Assembly (NCBI GenBank): GCA_014796735.1
Contig: JAAVIG010000066.1
Location: 1-30,533, forward strand
Origin: Oscillospiraceae bacterium
GTDB taxonomy: Bacteria; Bacillota; Clostridia; Oscillospirales; Ruminococcaceae
Direction: 5' to 3'
DNA: 30,533 bases
This document shows, piece by piece, positions 16,478 to 23,237 of the stretch. The notes beneath the pieces were generated by a model, which was given only the letters and a program-made list of their open reading frames with translations, was not told the DNA's origin and made no database searches. Numbering within the stretch: the first letter of the stretch is position 1; each line of letters begins with the position of its first letter. The position numbers and the translations under genes are program-made.

Positions 16478-17401
16478 ATGAAAAAGTATATTGCGGCGGC
16501 TGCCGCGGCGGCGGTAATGATATTATTTACTCCCAAGCTGTTCGGTCTTGCTTTCGGAAACAGCTTTCCCTCAAAAGGGCAAAAGGAATTTACTCTGACC
16601 CTTACAGAAAGCGGGAGCACTATTACCGTTTCGGCGGAGGAGTACTTAACGGGCTGTCTTTTTGCGCAAATTGACGTTTCTTACGAGGAGGAAGCTCTGA
16701 AAGCGCAGGCTGCCGCCGCCTACACCTATGCGTTGCGGCTTTGCGGCGACGGCGTTGAGCTGTCCGACAGCACCTCTCTTTGTCAGCCTTATTTTACCCC
16801 CGCAAAGGCCAAGGAATACTACGGCGACAGCTACGAAAAATATCTTCCCAAAGTAAAAGAAGCGGCAAGCTACGGCGCGTCTCACGGGATATATTACGAC
16901 AACAAGCCAATATACAGCGTTTACTGTTCCGTTTCGGCGGGCGCGACGGCTCACCCCGACTACATATGGGATATTTCCCTGCCGTATCTTGCGCGTGCAG
17001 AGTGTACAAAGGACAGCGAATACAAGAACTTCCGCGCCGAAAACGAGATGACCGCCGATACTGTGCGGGACAGACTGCTTAAATATGACCCTGCCATAGA
17101 AATGCCTCTTGACTACTCCCTTTGGTTCTCCGATACCATAAGGGACGAATACGGCTATGTTATTTCCGCGAAGGTAGGGGGGAAGACCTTAAGCGGCGGC
17201 GATCTGTGGCGTATATTAAAGCTGCGCTCCACCGCCTTTGAGATAATATGGAATAAGGTTTCCTTTACCGTTATCACCAAGGGGTACGGGCATGGGGCGG
17301 GTATGAGTCAATATACTGCCAATGAAATGGCGAAGGAGGGGAAAACGGCGGAGGAAATCTTGGAGTATTTTTATAAGGGAGCGGAGGTCAAAAAGGTGTA
17401 A
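16478..17401 (+). CDS. SpoIID/LytB-domain protein lacking the usual catalytic Glu
   Basis: SpoIID is a membrane-anchored lytic transglycosylase for septal peptidoglycan during engulfment. 307 residues with an N-terminal hydrophobic anchor (~4-27). The family blocks are present: EEALKAQAAAA (71-81), CSVSAGAT...YIWD...LPYL (150-171) and the closing GYGHGAGMSQ (269-278). In the family the segment before EALKAQA reads about ASEMP, with the Glu catalytic (Glu88 in B. subtilis, from memory). Here it reads AQID, putting Gln64 there. The R of AARTY is Tyr82, and a zinc-ligand Cys seems replaced by Ser96, while Cys102 (CQPY) is kept. It may therefore be a divergent or inactive paralogue. ATG at 16478 follows GGAAAGGCGG. 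Confidence 0.85.
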   Translation: MKKYIAAAAAAAVMILFTPKLFGLAFGNSFPSKGQKEFTLTLTESGSTITVSAEEYLTGCLFAQIDVSYEEEALKAQAAAAYTYALRLCGDGVELSDSTSLCQPYFTPAKAKEYYGDSYEKYLPKVKEAASYGASHGIYYDNKPIYSVYCSVSAGATAHPDYIWDISLPYLARAECTKDSEYKNFRAENEMTADTVRDRLLKYDPAIEMPLDYSLWFSDTIRDEYGYVISAKVGGKTLSGGDLWRILKLRSTAFEIIWNKVSFTVITKGYGHGAGMSQYTANEMAKEGKTAEEILEYFYKGAEVKKV

Positions 17402-17410
17402 GGAAAATAA

Positions 17411-17658
17411 GGGGGCTGAAAAAAACTAAAAAATAAAAGCGGCGAAGCCTCAAATGTTTTTTTCGCTTCCTTTTTGCATTGCAAAAAGGAAGTGGGGTTT
17501 GGGGCAAAGCCCCAAAAAGTGATCGGTTACAACTCACAAAGAAGCAGGAAAGCCGCCGCTTCGGGCGTTAACATCTTTCTCAATAAAATATACCCGTCAA
17601 AACTTTATTTTATCTTGGTTTTGACGGGTTACATTTTGGTTGAGTTTTTTTACAGCCC
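17411..17658. repeat. 248-bp MITE-like element with terminal inverted repeats and nested hairpins
   Basis: GGGCTGAAAAAAACT near 17413 and AGTTTTTTTACAGCCC near 17643-17658 are inverted copies with one indel. Inside are three perfect hairpins: CTTCCTTTTTGC/GCAAAAAGGAAG (17466-17492), TTTGGGGC/GCCCCAAA (17498-17516) and CCCGTCAAAAC/GTTTTGACGGG (17593-17628). No coding sequence is seen. The right end touches the stop codon of the XRE gene. The end sequence GGGCTGTAAAAAAA recurs in the pgsA terminator at 5809. It could be a small mobile element, or simply clustered terminators between convergent genes. Confidence 0.45.
17593..17628 (-). terminator. Probable terminator of the XRE regulator gene
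   Basis: An 11-bp perfect stem CCCGTCAAAAC/GTTTTGACGGG, followed on the minus strand by TATATTTTATT, about 30 bases after the XRE stop codon. It may serve both directions. Confidence 0.55.
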
Positions 17659-17659
17659 A

Positions 17660-17884
17660 CTATTTTTTGTATGGGATCTTGCTGTCGGTAAGACCAAGGA
17701 TATAGTCCACACTTGTGCCGTAATGCCGCGCTAATTTTATAAGCACCTCGGTCGGTATATCAAGGTCGCCGCGTTCGTAGTTGCTGTATACGCGCTGACT
17801 GCAGCCGAGTATTTCGGCAAGCTCGCGCTGTTTAAGGTCGCTGTCCTCGCGAAGATCGCGTATTCGCTTGTAATGAGTCGTCAT
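17660..17884 (-). CDS. Small XRE-family (Cro/CI-type) DNA-binding protein
   Basis: A 74-residue protein made almost entirely of one helix-turn-helix domain: RIRDLREDSDLKQRELAEIL, then CSQRVYSNYERGD and IKLARHYGTSVDYILGLTD, all typical of XRE regulators. There is no sensing domain, so control may lie in its amount or in a partner. ATG at 17884 follows GGGTGA with a 7-base gap. It is divergent from the secreted-protein gene at 18019, and a perfect 17-bp palindrome lies within the promoter of that gene. The simplest reading is that this protein controls the surface gene and perhaps itself. A possible own promoter, TCAATA-17-TATAAT (complement of 17903-17931), overlaps the divergent one, but its start would leave almost no leader. 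Confidence 0.92.
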   Translation of the reverse strand: MTTHYKRIRDLREDSDLKQRELAEILGCSQRVYSNYERGDLDIPTEVLIKLARHYGTSVDYILGLTDSKIPYKK

Positions 17885-17927
17885 TATACATCACCCAATT
17901 CAATTATACATTTTTCTGATATAGGTA

Positions 17928-17956
17928 TTGACTTTTAGCGGAAAATCCGCTATAAT
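17928..17956 (+). promoter_or_regulatory. Sigma-A promoter of the secreted-protein gene
   Basis: TTGACT (17928-17933), a 17-base spacer and TATAAT (17951-17956) form a near-consensus promoter about 60 bases before the start codon at 18019. The spacer contains a perfect palindrome (see next feature). Confidence 0.8.
17936..17952. promoter_or_regulatory. Candidate operator palindrome in the promoter spacer
   Basis: TAGCGGA-AAA-TCCGCTA is a perfect inverted repeat with 7-base arms. It fills most of the spacer and covers the first two bases of the -10 box. A dimeric regulator bound here would block RNA polymerase. The divergent XRE gene next door is the obvious candidate protein. No second copy was noticed elsewhere in the window. 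Confidence 0.6.
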
Positions 17957-18018
17957 GTTGTTGTCGAAAAATGACAAAAAATAATTTTTTCAGACGAAAA
18001 AAATTTGGAGGTAATATT

Positions 18019-19566
18019 ATGAAGTTCAAAAAAACGGCGGCGGGAATAATTGCCGCAGCTGTAACAGCGTCTTGCCTGACGTTTACGGCAAGCGCTGCGG
18101 AAAATAAGCTGGTTACGACCTCGTATAGCGATGTGTTCGGGGATAATAGCTACTACCGCTTGGGAGACGGGTATTTTGCCTTGTATAAAAGTTATGATCC
18201 GTCCGCATTCAAAATTATCCATATCGGAAACGACGAGGTTGCGCAGTGGATCTCAACGGGCAATCTGGAGTATAAGACCATAGAAGCAGGCGCTGATATC
18301 GGTGAGCTCTACTTTAGCTCAGGCATACTGAATGACAGCTTCTATCTTACATTTATCGGCGACAATACTCATCTGTTTAATGTTAACAAGGACAGCGGTG
18401 AATGGTCTGAGGTTTATGAATACCCCGGCAGGGGAGAGGTTACCAGAAGCGACGGTTATAGCCTTGGAAGCGACTTTGATTATGACAGCGGCGTATTGAC
18501 ATATTCCGTTGCAGCCCCCGACGGCGCAGTAACGAAATACAGCCTGACCTACACACAAGCATTTGATGACGAACAGTATTACTATCGGGTATGCCCCGCT
18601 CACGGCGACGGTGAGTATGTCGGTTATATAGAATGGAAAGTATCCGGTTCGGTAAACGTAGTAAATCCCGACGAATACTGGAGCGAGGACAACACTGCAG
18701 ATTATGATCTGTACGGAATAAAGAAGGACGGCAGCCTTGACAGGATTTACACCGCAAAAGAAACCTTTTACGACGGTACGTTTGACAACTTGATCGTCGG
18801 TTACGCGGATAACTACGTTGCATGGTGGGCTGAAGACTGCCTGCACATTCGCACTACTGACGGAAACGTACATAATCTGACCGGACTGAATTACACTTCC
18901 GATTATATTTACAGTGTAACGGGAGTATACGGCAATCAGGCTATTGTTGCCGAAAGAGTTCCCGCGAGATCCGGCGGCAACTACATGGTGGTTGACATCA
19001 CCGGAGAGGGAAAAGAAGTGTCAAAGAAATATGATTCTGCCTCAATAAGCACAGGGGACGACGGCAAAATCTATCTTGTAAATGCAAGTGAAGATGATAA
19101 CTGGTTCTGGGGATTTATCGACAGCGCAGGCAATGAACTTGCAAAGTTTGACGACGCAAGCAACTTTATCGGTGACGGTGCATATGCTCCTGTTGTTCAG
19201 GACGGCAAGGGCTGGCTTGTAGACAGAAACATGAATCAGGTTTCCGAGAAGATCGACGCTGATGGCTGTACTACTGTAGCTGAAAATCTTTTCCGTTTCT
19301 CAACTCCCGACGGATATATTTTAGCGGCATTAAGCGCAGAAGCGGCTCCCGCGTCTTCCGAAAGCACAGCTTCTCAGACTAACGATCAGGCTTCTGCTTC
19401 TTCCGATACAAACAATACCGATGCGGCAAGCTCCAATACAGGCAATACCGGCGCGGCAAATTCCGACAAGGGCAACGCCGACACAGGCGCTGAGGGAGTT
19501 GCTGTTTTCGCGGCCGTTGCCGTAATCGCGGCAGGCGCTGTTGTTATCGGCAGAAAGAGAAAATAA
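18019..19566 (+). CDS. Secreted, C-terminally anchored protein of unknown function
   Basis: 515 residues. A signal peptide (residues 1-~26, ending in TASAA) is followed by a large extracellular region with repeated Tyr/Trp/Asp/Gly-rich segments that look like WG or beta-propeller-type repeats (for example GDGYFALYKSYD, DGKIYLVNAS, GWLVDRNMNQVS); this is only a resemblance. A Ser/Thr/Ala/Asn-rich linker (~440-490) leads to a C-terminal NADTG, a hydrophobic helix and RKRK. That order resembles the NxxTG-type anchoring tails common in Ruminococcus surface proteins, but it is not a classical LPXTG. The ATG at 18019 follows a strong TTGGAGG; an in-frame ATG 16 codons upstream lacks a site. It has its own promoter with a palindrome, and a terminator follows. 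Confidence 0.85.
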   Translation: MKFKKTAAGIIAAAVTASCLTFTASAAENKLVTTSYSDVFGDNSYYRLGDGYFALYKSYDPSAFKIIHIGNDEVAQWISTGNLEYKTIEAGADIGELYFSSGILNDSFYLTFIGDNTHLFNVNKDSGEWSEVYEYPGRGEVTRSDGYSLGSDFDYDSGVLTYSVAAPDGAVTKYSLTYTQAFDDEQYYYRVCPAHGDGEYVGYIEWKVSGSVNVVNPDEYWSEDNTADYDLYGIKKDGSLDRIYTAKETFYDGTFDNLIVGYADNYVAWWAEDCLHIRTTDGNVHNLTGLNYTSDYIYSVTGVYGNQAIVAERVPARSGGNYMVVDITGEGKEVSKKYDSASISTGDDGKIYLVNASEDDNWFWGFIDSAGNELAKFDDASNFIGDGAYAPVVQDGKGWLVDRNMNQVSEKIDADGCTTVAENLFRFSTPDGYILAALSAEAAPASSESTASQTNDQASASSDTNNTDAASSNTGNTGAANSDKGNADTGAEGVAVFAAVAVIAAGAVVIGRKRK

Positions 19567-19610
19567 TTTTTAGCTGATTTCATTTAATATTCATGGAAAT
19601 TCCTTAACGC

Positions 19611-19657
19611 AAAAAGGTCTTATAGGGTGAAAAAATTCTGTAAGACTTTTTTGTTTT
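19611..19657 (+). terminator. Rho-independent terminator after the secreted-protein gene
   Basis: AAAAAGGTCTTA pairs, with one bulge, with TAAGACTTTTTT across a 20-base loop, followed by TTGTTTTTT. It lies 45 bases after the stop codon and separates this gene from the leucine-rich-repeat gene. Confidence 0.6.
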
Positions 19658-19709
19658 TTCCTTGTCAAAAAATAACTTTTTTAATTAAAATCAAATTGCG
19701 GAGGACAAT

Positions 19710-21791
19710 ATGAAAATAAAGAAAATAATTGCCGCGGCAGCCGCAGCGACGGTATTTACAGTTTTTACGCCAATGAACGAGGTAATGCCCGACCTCTTGT
19801 TGGTTAAGGCAAGCGCGGCAGGGTATGATGCAAACGGTTTTCTGATCGAGAACGGAGTGCTGGTAGATGTTTCGGAAAATGTGACAAATGCGGTTATTCC
19901 GGAGGGCGTGACCGAAATCGGCGGAGAAGCTTTTGATAAATGTTCAAAGCTTATAAGTATAACTATCCCTGCCAGTGTTGCATATATTTCAACAAGATTT
20001 GACGACTGTGACAATCTTGAAAGCATAAATGTTGACGCCGACAACGAAGAATTTATGTCTATTGACGGAATATTGTATAGGGGTGATTGGGATTTTGGAT
20101 GGGAGCTATTACGTTGTCCAATGAACAAAAAAGGAGATATAATTATTCCCGATAACCTTTACCTTCTTAGTATTGATGATAAATCTTTTGCTTATTGCAC
20201 AAAAATTACAAGTGTGAAAATTCCGGATGATGTAGTAGGGATGGGAATAGATATTTTTTTATGCTGCGAGAATCTTAAAAGCGCAAATATTCCTATCGGC
20301 GCCGGCTACTACACTGACGAGATACCGTACGGAATGTTTTTTGGCTGTTCAAGCCTTACAAACGTAACCATTCCGGATAACATAACCAAAATCGGTGGAA
20401 ATGCATTCTTTGATTGTTCAAGTCTTGCAAGCATTGTTATTCCCGATAGTGTAACCGAGATCGACAAAGGTGCATTCTGGAATTGTTCAAGTCTGAAAAA
20501 CGTAACTCTTCCAAACGGACTGACCGAGATTAATTTGGATCTTTTCAACAGCTGTACAAGTCTTACGGACATAACTATTCCCAACGGCGTGACCAAAATT
20601 ATGGATTCTGCCTTCAGCAGCTCGGGTATTAAAAATATAACTATCCCCAATAGTGTGACTGAGATTGGTTATAATGCCTTTTATTTCTGTGAAAGTCTTA
20701 TGGAAATAACTCTTCCCGACAGTGTGAAAACGATAGGTTGGAACGCTTTCCGTCAATCGGGTCTTAAAAATATAAATATTCCCAATGGCGTTACCGAAAT
20801 TTTGGTATCGACTTTCGAGCGTTGCAAAAATCTTACGCTGACTCTTCCCGATAGCGTGACTAAAATCGAAAGTTGTGCTTTTGCGCGATGCGACAATCTT
20901 ACGATAACCATTCCAAGCAGTGTGACCGAAATCGATGAAACCGCATTCGAATACAGCACTAACGTTACTATCATTGCACCTCCCGGTTCTTATGCGGATA
21001 CTTTTGCTAAGAACATGAAAAGCTCCGGCTCCGCTCCCGTCACCACTGCTGCGACTGCCGCTCCCGTTGTCACCACCGCTGCTACCACAGCAGCCCCGGC
21101 AACCACCGCCGCCACAGCTCCCACCGTCACCACCTCAGCAGCAGCCGAAACCATCACAGCTGCCGAAGTAACAACAATTGATGATAATAAGCCCTTTGAG
21201 CACACCGATCCCGAAACAAAAACCGCAGTTTCGGCGGAGGCGGGGGTAATTCCCGAGGGCGCAGAGTTCACTGCGGCTGCTGTTGCTGATGAGAACACCG
21301 ACACAAGGATCGTTTACGATCTCAGCTTTACAAAGGACGGCAGCGAAATACAGCCCGACGGCGATGTGACCGTTTCCCTTCCCGTTCCCGAGGAATTCAA
21401 GGGCAAGACGGTGAACGTTTACCGCGATGAGGGCGACGGAAGCTTCACAAATATGAACGCAAAGGAAAACGACGGTTTTCTGACCTTCACAACCAACCAT
21501 TTCAGCAAGTATATCGTAACCACCGAAAACCTTGACGTTACCGACGATACCACCGCCGAAACGACCGAAGCTCCTCCCGCTTCAACAACCGAAGCCGCCC
21601 CCGTTACAACGGCTTCAACCACCCCCGTTTCAACAACCGAAGCGGAATCAGCTTCAACCGCCGATACCCAAGAAAATAACACGGACGGCGGCGGAAACAG
21701 TACGGGTATTATTGTCGGTATCGTGATAGTTGTTGTTCTTTTGGCAGCGGGCGCGGCTGCAATAGTCGTATATAAGAAGAAAAAGAAGTAA
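19710..21791 (+). CDS. BspA-like leucine-rich-repeat surface protein
   Basis: 693 residues. Signal peptide (~1-35, ending KASAA), then roughly twelve BspA-type (LRR_5) repeats from ~45 to ~415, with the pattern L.nItIPdsVTeIG.nAF..C.sL. A Thr/Ala/Val/Pro-rich linker (~435-490) follows, then a ~100-residue beta-rich domain (AGVIPEGAEF...HFSKYIVTT), a second Thr/Ala/Pro linker, a membrane helix (GIIVGIVIVVVLLAAGAAAIVV) and KKKKK. The protein is thus likely anchored by its C-terminal helix and exposed outside. BspA-like repeats mediate protein or host-cell contacts in some bacteria, but no ligand can be inferred here. ATG at 19710 follows GCGGAGGA. It may be expressed with the preceding surface gene, though a terminator lies between; no convincing own promoter was found. 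Confidence 0.92.
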   Translation: MKIKKIIAAAAAATVFTVFTPMNEVMPDLLLVKASAAGYDANGFLIENGVLVDVSENVTNAVIPEGVTEIGGEAFDKCSKLISITIPASVAYISTRFDDCDNLESINVDADNEEFMSIDGILYRGDWDFGWELLRCPMNKKGDIIIPDNLYLLSIDDKSFAYCTKITSVKIPDDVVGMGIDIFLCCENLKSANIPIGAGYYTDEIPYGMFFGCSSLTNVTIPDNITKIGGNAFFDCSSLASIVIPDSVTEIDKGAFWNCSSLKNVTLPNGLTEINLDLFNSCTSLTDITIPNGVTKIMDSAFSSSGIKNITIPNSVTEIGYNAFYFCESLMEITLPDSVKTIGWNAFRQSGLKNINIPNGVTEILVSTFERCKNLTLTLPDSVTKIESCAFARCDNLTITIPSSVTEIDETAFEYSTNVTIIAPPGSYADTFAKNMKSSGSAPVTTAATAAPVVTTAATTAAPATTAATAPTVTTSAAAETITAAEVTTIDDNKPFEHTDPETKTAVSAEAGVIPEGAEFTAAAVADENTDTRIVYDLSFTKDGSEIQPDGDVTVSLPVPEEFKGKTVNVYRDEGDGSFTNMNAKENDGFLTFTTNHFSKYIVTTENLDVTDDTTAETTEAPPASTTEAAPVTTASTTPVSTTEAESASTADTQENNTDGGGNSTGIIVGIVIVVVLLAAGAAAIVVYKKKKK

Positions 21792-21815
21792 ATTTTTTCG
21801 TTAACTCGGAAAGAC

Positions 21816-21865
21816 AGTAAAAAAACTCCATATTTCAAATTTGTTGAGATAGGGAGTTTTTTACT
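21816..21865. terminator. Bidirectional terminator between convergent genes
   Basis: CAGTAAAAAAACTCC and GGGAGTTTTTTACTG form a long stem with A/T runs inside the arms. It ends plus-strand transcription after the leucine-rich-repeat gene and minus-strand transcription after the bofA-like gene. Confidence 0.8.
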
Positions 21866-21938
21866 GCATCTGTCGGCGCAAAAAAAATCGCCGGCACATC
21901 GCCGACGAAAAAGGAAGAAAAAATGAACACGAAAAAAA

Positions 21939-22190
21939 CTAAAGCAAAAACATTACTGTCAAAATTCCCATTACCCCGGGTATACCCAAAGCGACCGATA
22001 CCCATACGGTAGCGTAATTCACCGCGATACCGCACCCCATAAACCCGCTTATCACCGCCGCCGCAGCAAGGGCGGCAATACCGAAGAGCGAATTTACAAG
22101 CATTATCTTAACAGGTCTTCGCTGATTTGCGCAAAGCCTTATAAACAAAAGCATGGCAAGTATTCCCAAAACCAAAACAACAGCGTCCAT
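21939..22190 (-). CDS. bofA: BofA-like pro-sigma-K processing inhibitor family protein
   Basis: 83 residues, nearly all hydrophobic, with two or three membrane helices. The closing VSVALGIPGVMGIL block and the small central NSLFGI segment are characteristic of the BofA family. In B. subtilis BofA sits in the outer forespore membrane and holds the protease SpoIVFB inactive until a checkpoint signal. The neighbour on the same strand is a YaaL-like gene, as in the recR-yaaL-bofA order of many Bacillota, which supports the call; recR is not seen here. ATG at 22190 follows GAAAGGA 11 bases upstream. The family is also found in non-sporulating Clostridia, so a sporulation role is not assured. Confidence 0.8.
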   Translation of the reverse strand: MDAVVLVLGILAMLLFIRLCANQRRPVKIMLVNSLFGIAALAAAAVISGFMGCGIAVNYATVWVSVALGIPGVMGILTVMFLL

Positions 22191-22251
22191 TTTAAAAAGT
22201 CCTTTCTTTTAGAGGGCAAAAATATTTGCCCAAGCCCCTATTTTACGGTTT

Positions 22252-22350
22252 TATACCAATCCCTTTTTGAACTGACGTAATACCCACAGTTCAAAAAGGG
22301 ATTGCACCCGAAACACTAATCCAACAGTTTTAAAAGGGATTAGTATTATA
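22252..22350 (+). repeat. Short palindromic dispersed repeat, copy 4
   Basis: Two hairpins. Hairpin 1 has ATCCCTTTTTGAACTG and CAGTTCAAAAAGGGAT around the loop ACGTAATACCCA; hairpin 2 has ACTAATCC...GGATTAGT. About 93% identical to copy 5 in the opposite orientation. Its right end overlaps the stop codon of the YaaL-like gene (22346-22348). It separates that gene from bofA. Confidence 0.8.
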
Positions 22351-22570
22351 TCCTGTCTATGTAATCAACCTTTATCCCCTTTTCCTTGGCGGTTTTCAGC
22401 AGATACGCGAAACGGTGTCTGAGTGCTTTCTGCTCGTAGATCACGGCTTCTATTAACTGCTCGTCGGTGGTCATATTGAAAACCTCCTCGTTTCTGAGAA
22501 TAAGCTCCGACAGCCGTTCCATTTCCTCCACCAATTCGTCCTTTTCGGTTAAAGACTTGTTTTTCAGCAT
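22346..22570 (-). CDS. yaaL: YaaL-like DUF2508 family protein
   Basis: A 74-residue, highly charged, mostly helical protein (EKDELVEEMERLSELI..., EAVIYEQKALRHRFAYLLKTAKEKGI). Length, the helical pattern and the place just upstream of bofA match the YaaL/DUF2508 family, whose function is unknown. ATG at 22570 has GGAGAGGACGGG upstream. It is flanked by inverted, nearly identical copies of the short palindromic repeat (22252-22350 and 22637-22733). The family call rests on the neighbourhood as much as on the sequence. Confidence 0.75.
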   Translation of the reverse strand: MLKNKSLTEKDELVEEMERLSELILRNEEVFNMTTDEQLIEAVIYEQKALRHRFAYLLKTAKEKGIKVDYIDRI

Positions 22571-22617
22571 TTATTACCCGTCCTCTCCTTTTCCGACGGC
22601 GGGGCAACAGCTTTTTT

Positions 22618-22636
22618 AACAGGCTCCGTGCCTGTT
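22618..22636. promoter_or_regulatory. Small hairpin in the YaaL-like gene leader
   Basis: AACAGGC-TCCGT-GCCTGTT, a perfect 7-bp stem directly next to repeat copy 5. Role unknown; on the minus strand it is followed by A residues, so it is not a terminator for that strand. Confidence 0.35.
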
Positions 22637-22733
22637 TAATACTAATCCCTTTTAAAACTGTGGGATTAGTGTCTTGGGTGCAATCCCTTTTTAAACTGTG
22701 GGTATTACGTCAGTTTAAAAAGGGATTGGTATA
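22637..22733 (-). repeat. Short palindromic dispersed repeat, copy 5 (inverted relative to copy 4)
   Basis: Read on the minus strand it matches copy 4 almost base for base. In hairpin 1, however, GAACT/AGTTC has become AAACT/AGTTT, so both partners of one pair have changed together. The loop ACGTAATACCCA is identical. Confidence 0.8.
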
Positions 22734-22741
22734 AAAACAGC

Positions 22742-22793
22742 ATTGCCGTGCGTCTTGTCCTTGCTTCAATTATATGAGGCGGCGCACGGCAAT
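22742..22793. terminator. Strong hairpin between rpmE and the YaaL-like gene
   Basis: ATTGCCGTGCG and CGCACGGCAAT form a perfect 11-bp stem with a 30-base loop, followed on the plus strand by AT-rich sequence with TTTTTATTT. It may be a second terminator behind rpmE, or part of a small RNA; neither can be decided here. The rest of the 310-base gap is filled by repeat copy 5 and the rpmE terminator. Confidence 0.45.
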
Positions 22794-22832
22794 ATTACAT
22801 TTTTATTTGATTTGGAATCAGGCATAATAACA

Positions 22833-22872
22833 GGGCTGCCGCAAGCAACCTTTCGGTTACCCGCCGCAGCCC
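22833..22872 (-). terminator. Terminator of rpmE
   Basis: GGGCTGC (22833-22839) pairs with GCAGCCC (22866-22872), with inner GCGG/CCGC and AACC/GGTT pairing. It starts 8 bases after the rpmE stop codon on the minus strand and is followed there by TGTTATTAT. Confidence 0.65.
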
Positions 22873-22880
22873 TTTTAGCC

Positions 22881-23084
22881 TTACTTCTTTAAGCCGAATT
22901 TCTTATTGAACTTATCAACGCGTCCGCCGCTGTCGATAAGCTTCTGCTTACCGGTGAAGAAAGGGTGGCACTTGGAACAGATTTCTACCTTGATGTCCTG
23001 CTTTGTGGAACGGGTTTCGATCACGTTTCCGCAAGCGCACTTAATGGTTGTGGGCTTGTAATCGGGATGGATTCCTTCTTTCAT
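22881..23084 (-). CDS. rpmE: 50S ribosomal protein L31 (zinc-binding type)
   Basis: 67 residues from the second ATG. It is the zinc-binding form: CAC...CSKC gives the CxC and CxxC cysteines, and HPFFTGKQK and FNKKFG are family hallmarks. It sits at the central protuberance of the 50S subunit and can store zinc. Two ATGs are adjacent (23087 and 23084); the second is better spaced from AAGGCGG and gives the usual MKxxIHPxY start. The promoter at 23154-23182 is a perfect consensus. The leader of about 60 bases has an ACGGG/CCCGT hairpin that could mediate feedback by L31, as known for other ribosomal-protein leaders (inference). In related genomes rpmE stands next to the DUF1385 gene and prmC; here it is 11 kb away. 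Confidence 0.96.
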   Translation of the reverse strand: MKEGIHPDYKPTTIKCACGNVIETRSTKQDIKVEICSKCHPFFTGKQKLIDSGGRVDKFNKKFGLKK

Positions 23085-23153
23085 CATGTCACCGCCTTTT
23101 CTGTATTCTCAGCCAAACGGGGAGCAACCCGTCAGGGATCAATCGCAGAAAAT

Positions 23154-23182
23154 ATTATATCATTTTGGGTGACGGTTGTCAA
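23154..23182 (-). promoter_or_regulatory. Consensus sigma-A promoter of rpmE
   Basis: On the minus strand TTGACA (complement 23177-23182), 17 bases and TATAAT (complement 23154-23159): an exact match to consensus, fitting a highly expressed ribosomal-protein gene. Confidence 0.85.
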
Positions 23183-23237
23183 GTGCTTTTAAATAATTTT
23201 TATATTAAATCCGCCAAAGCGGTCAAAACGCAAAAAT

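Noticed and set aside
19536..19566. Classical LPXTG sortase signal on the secreted protein
   Set aside because: The sequence is NADTG, not LPXTG; only a resemblance to NxxTG-type tails is claimed.
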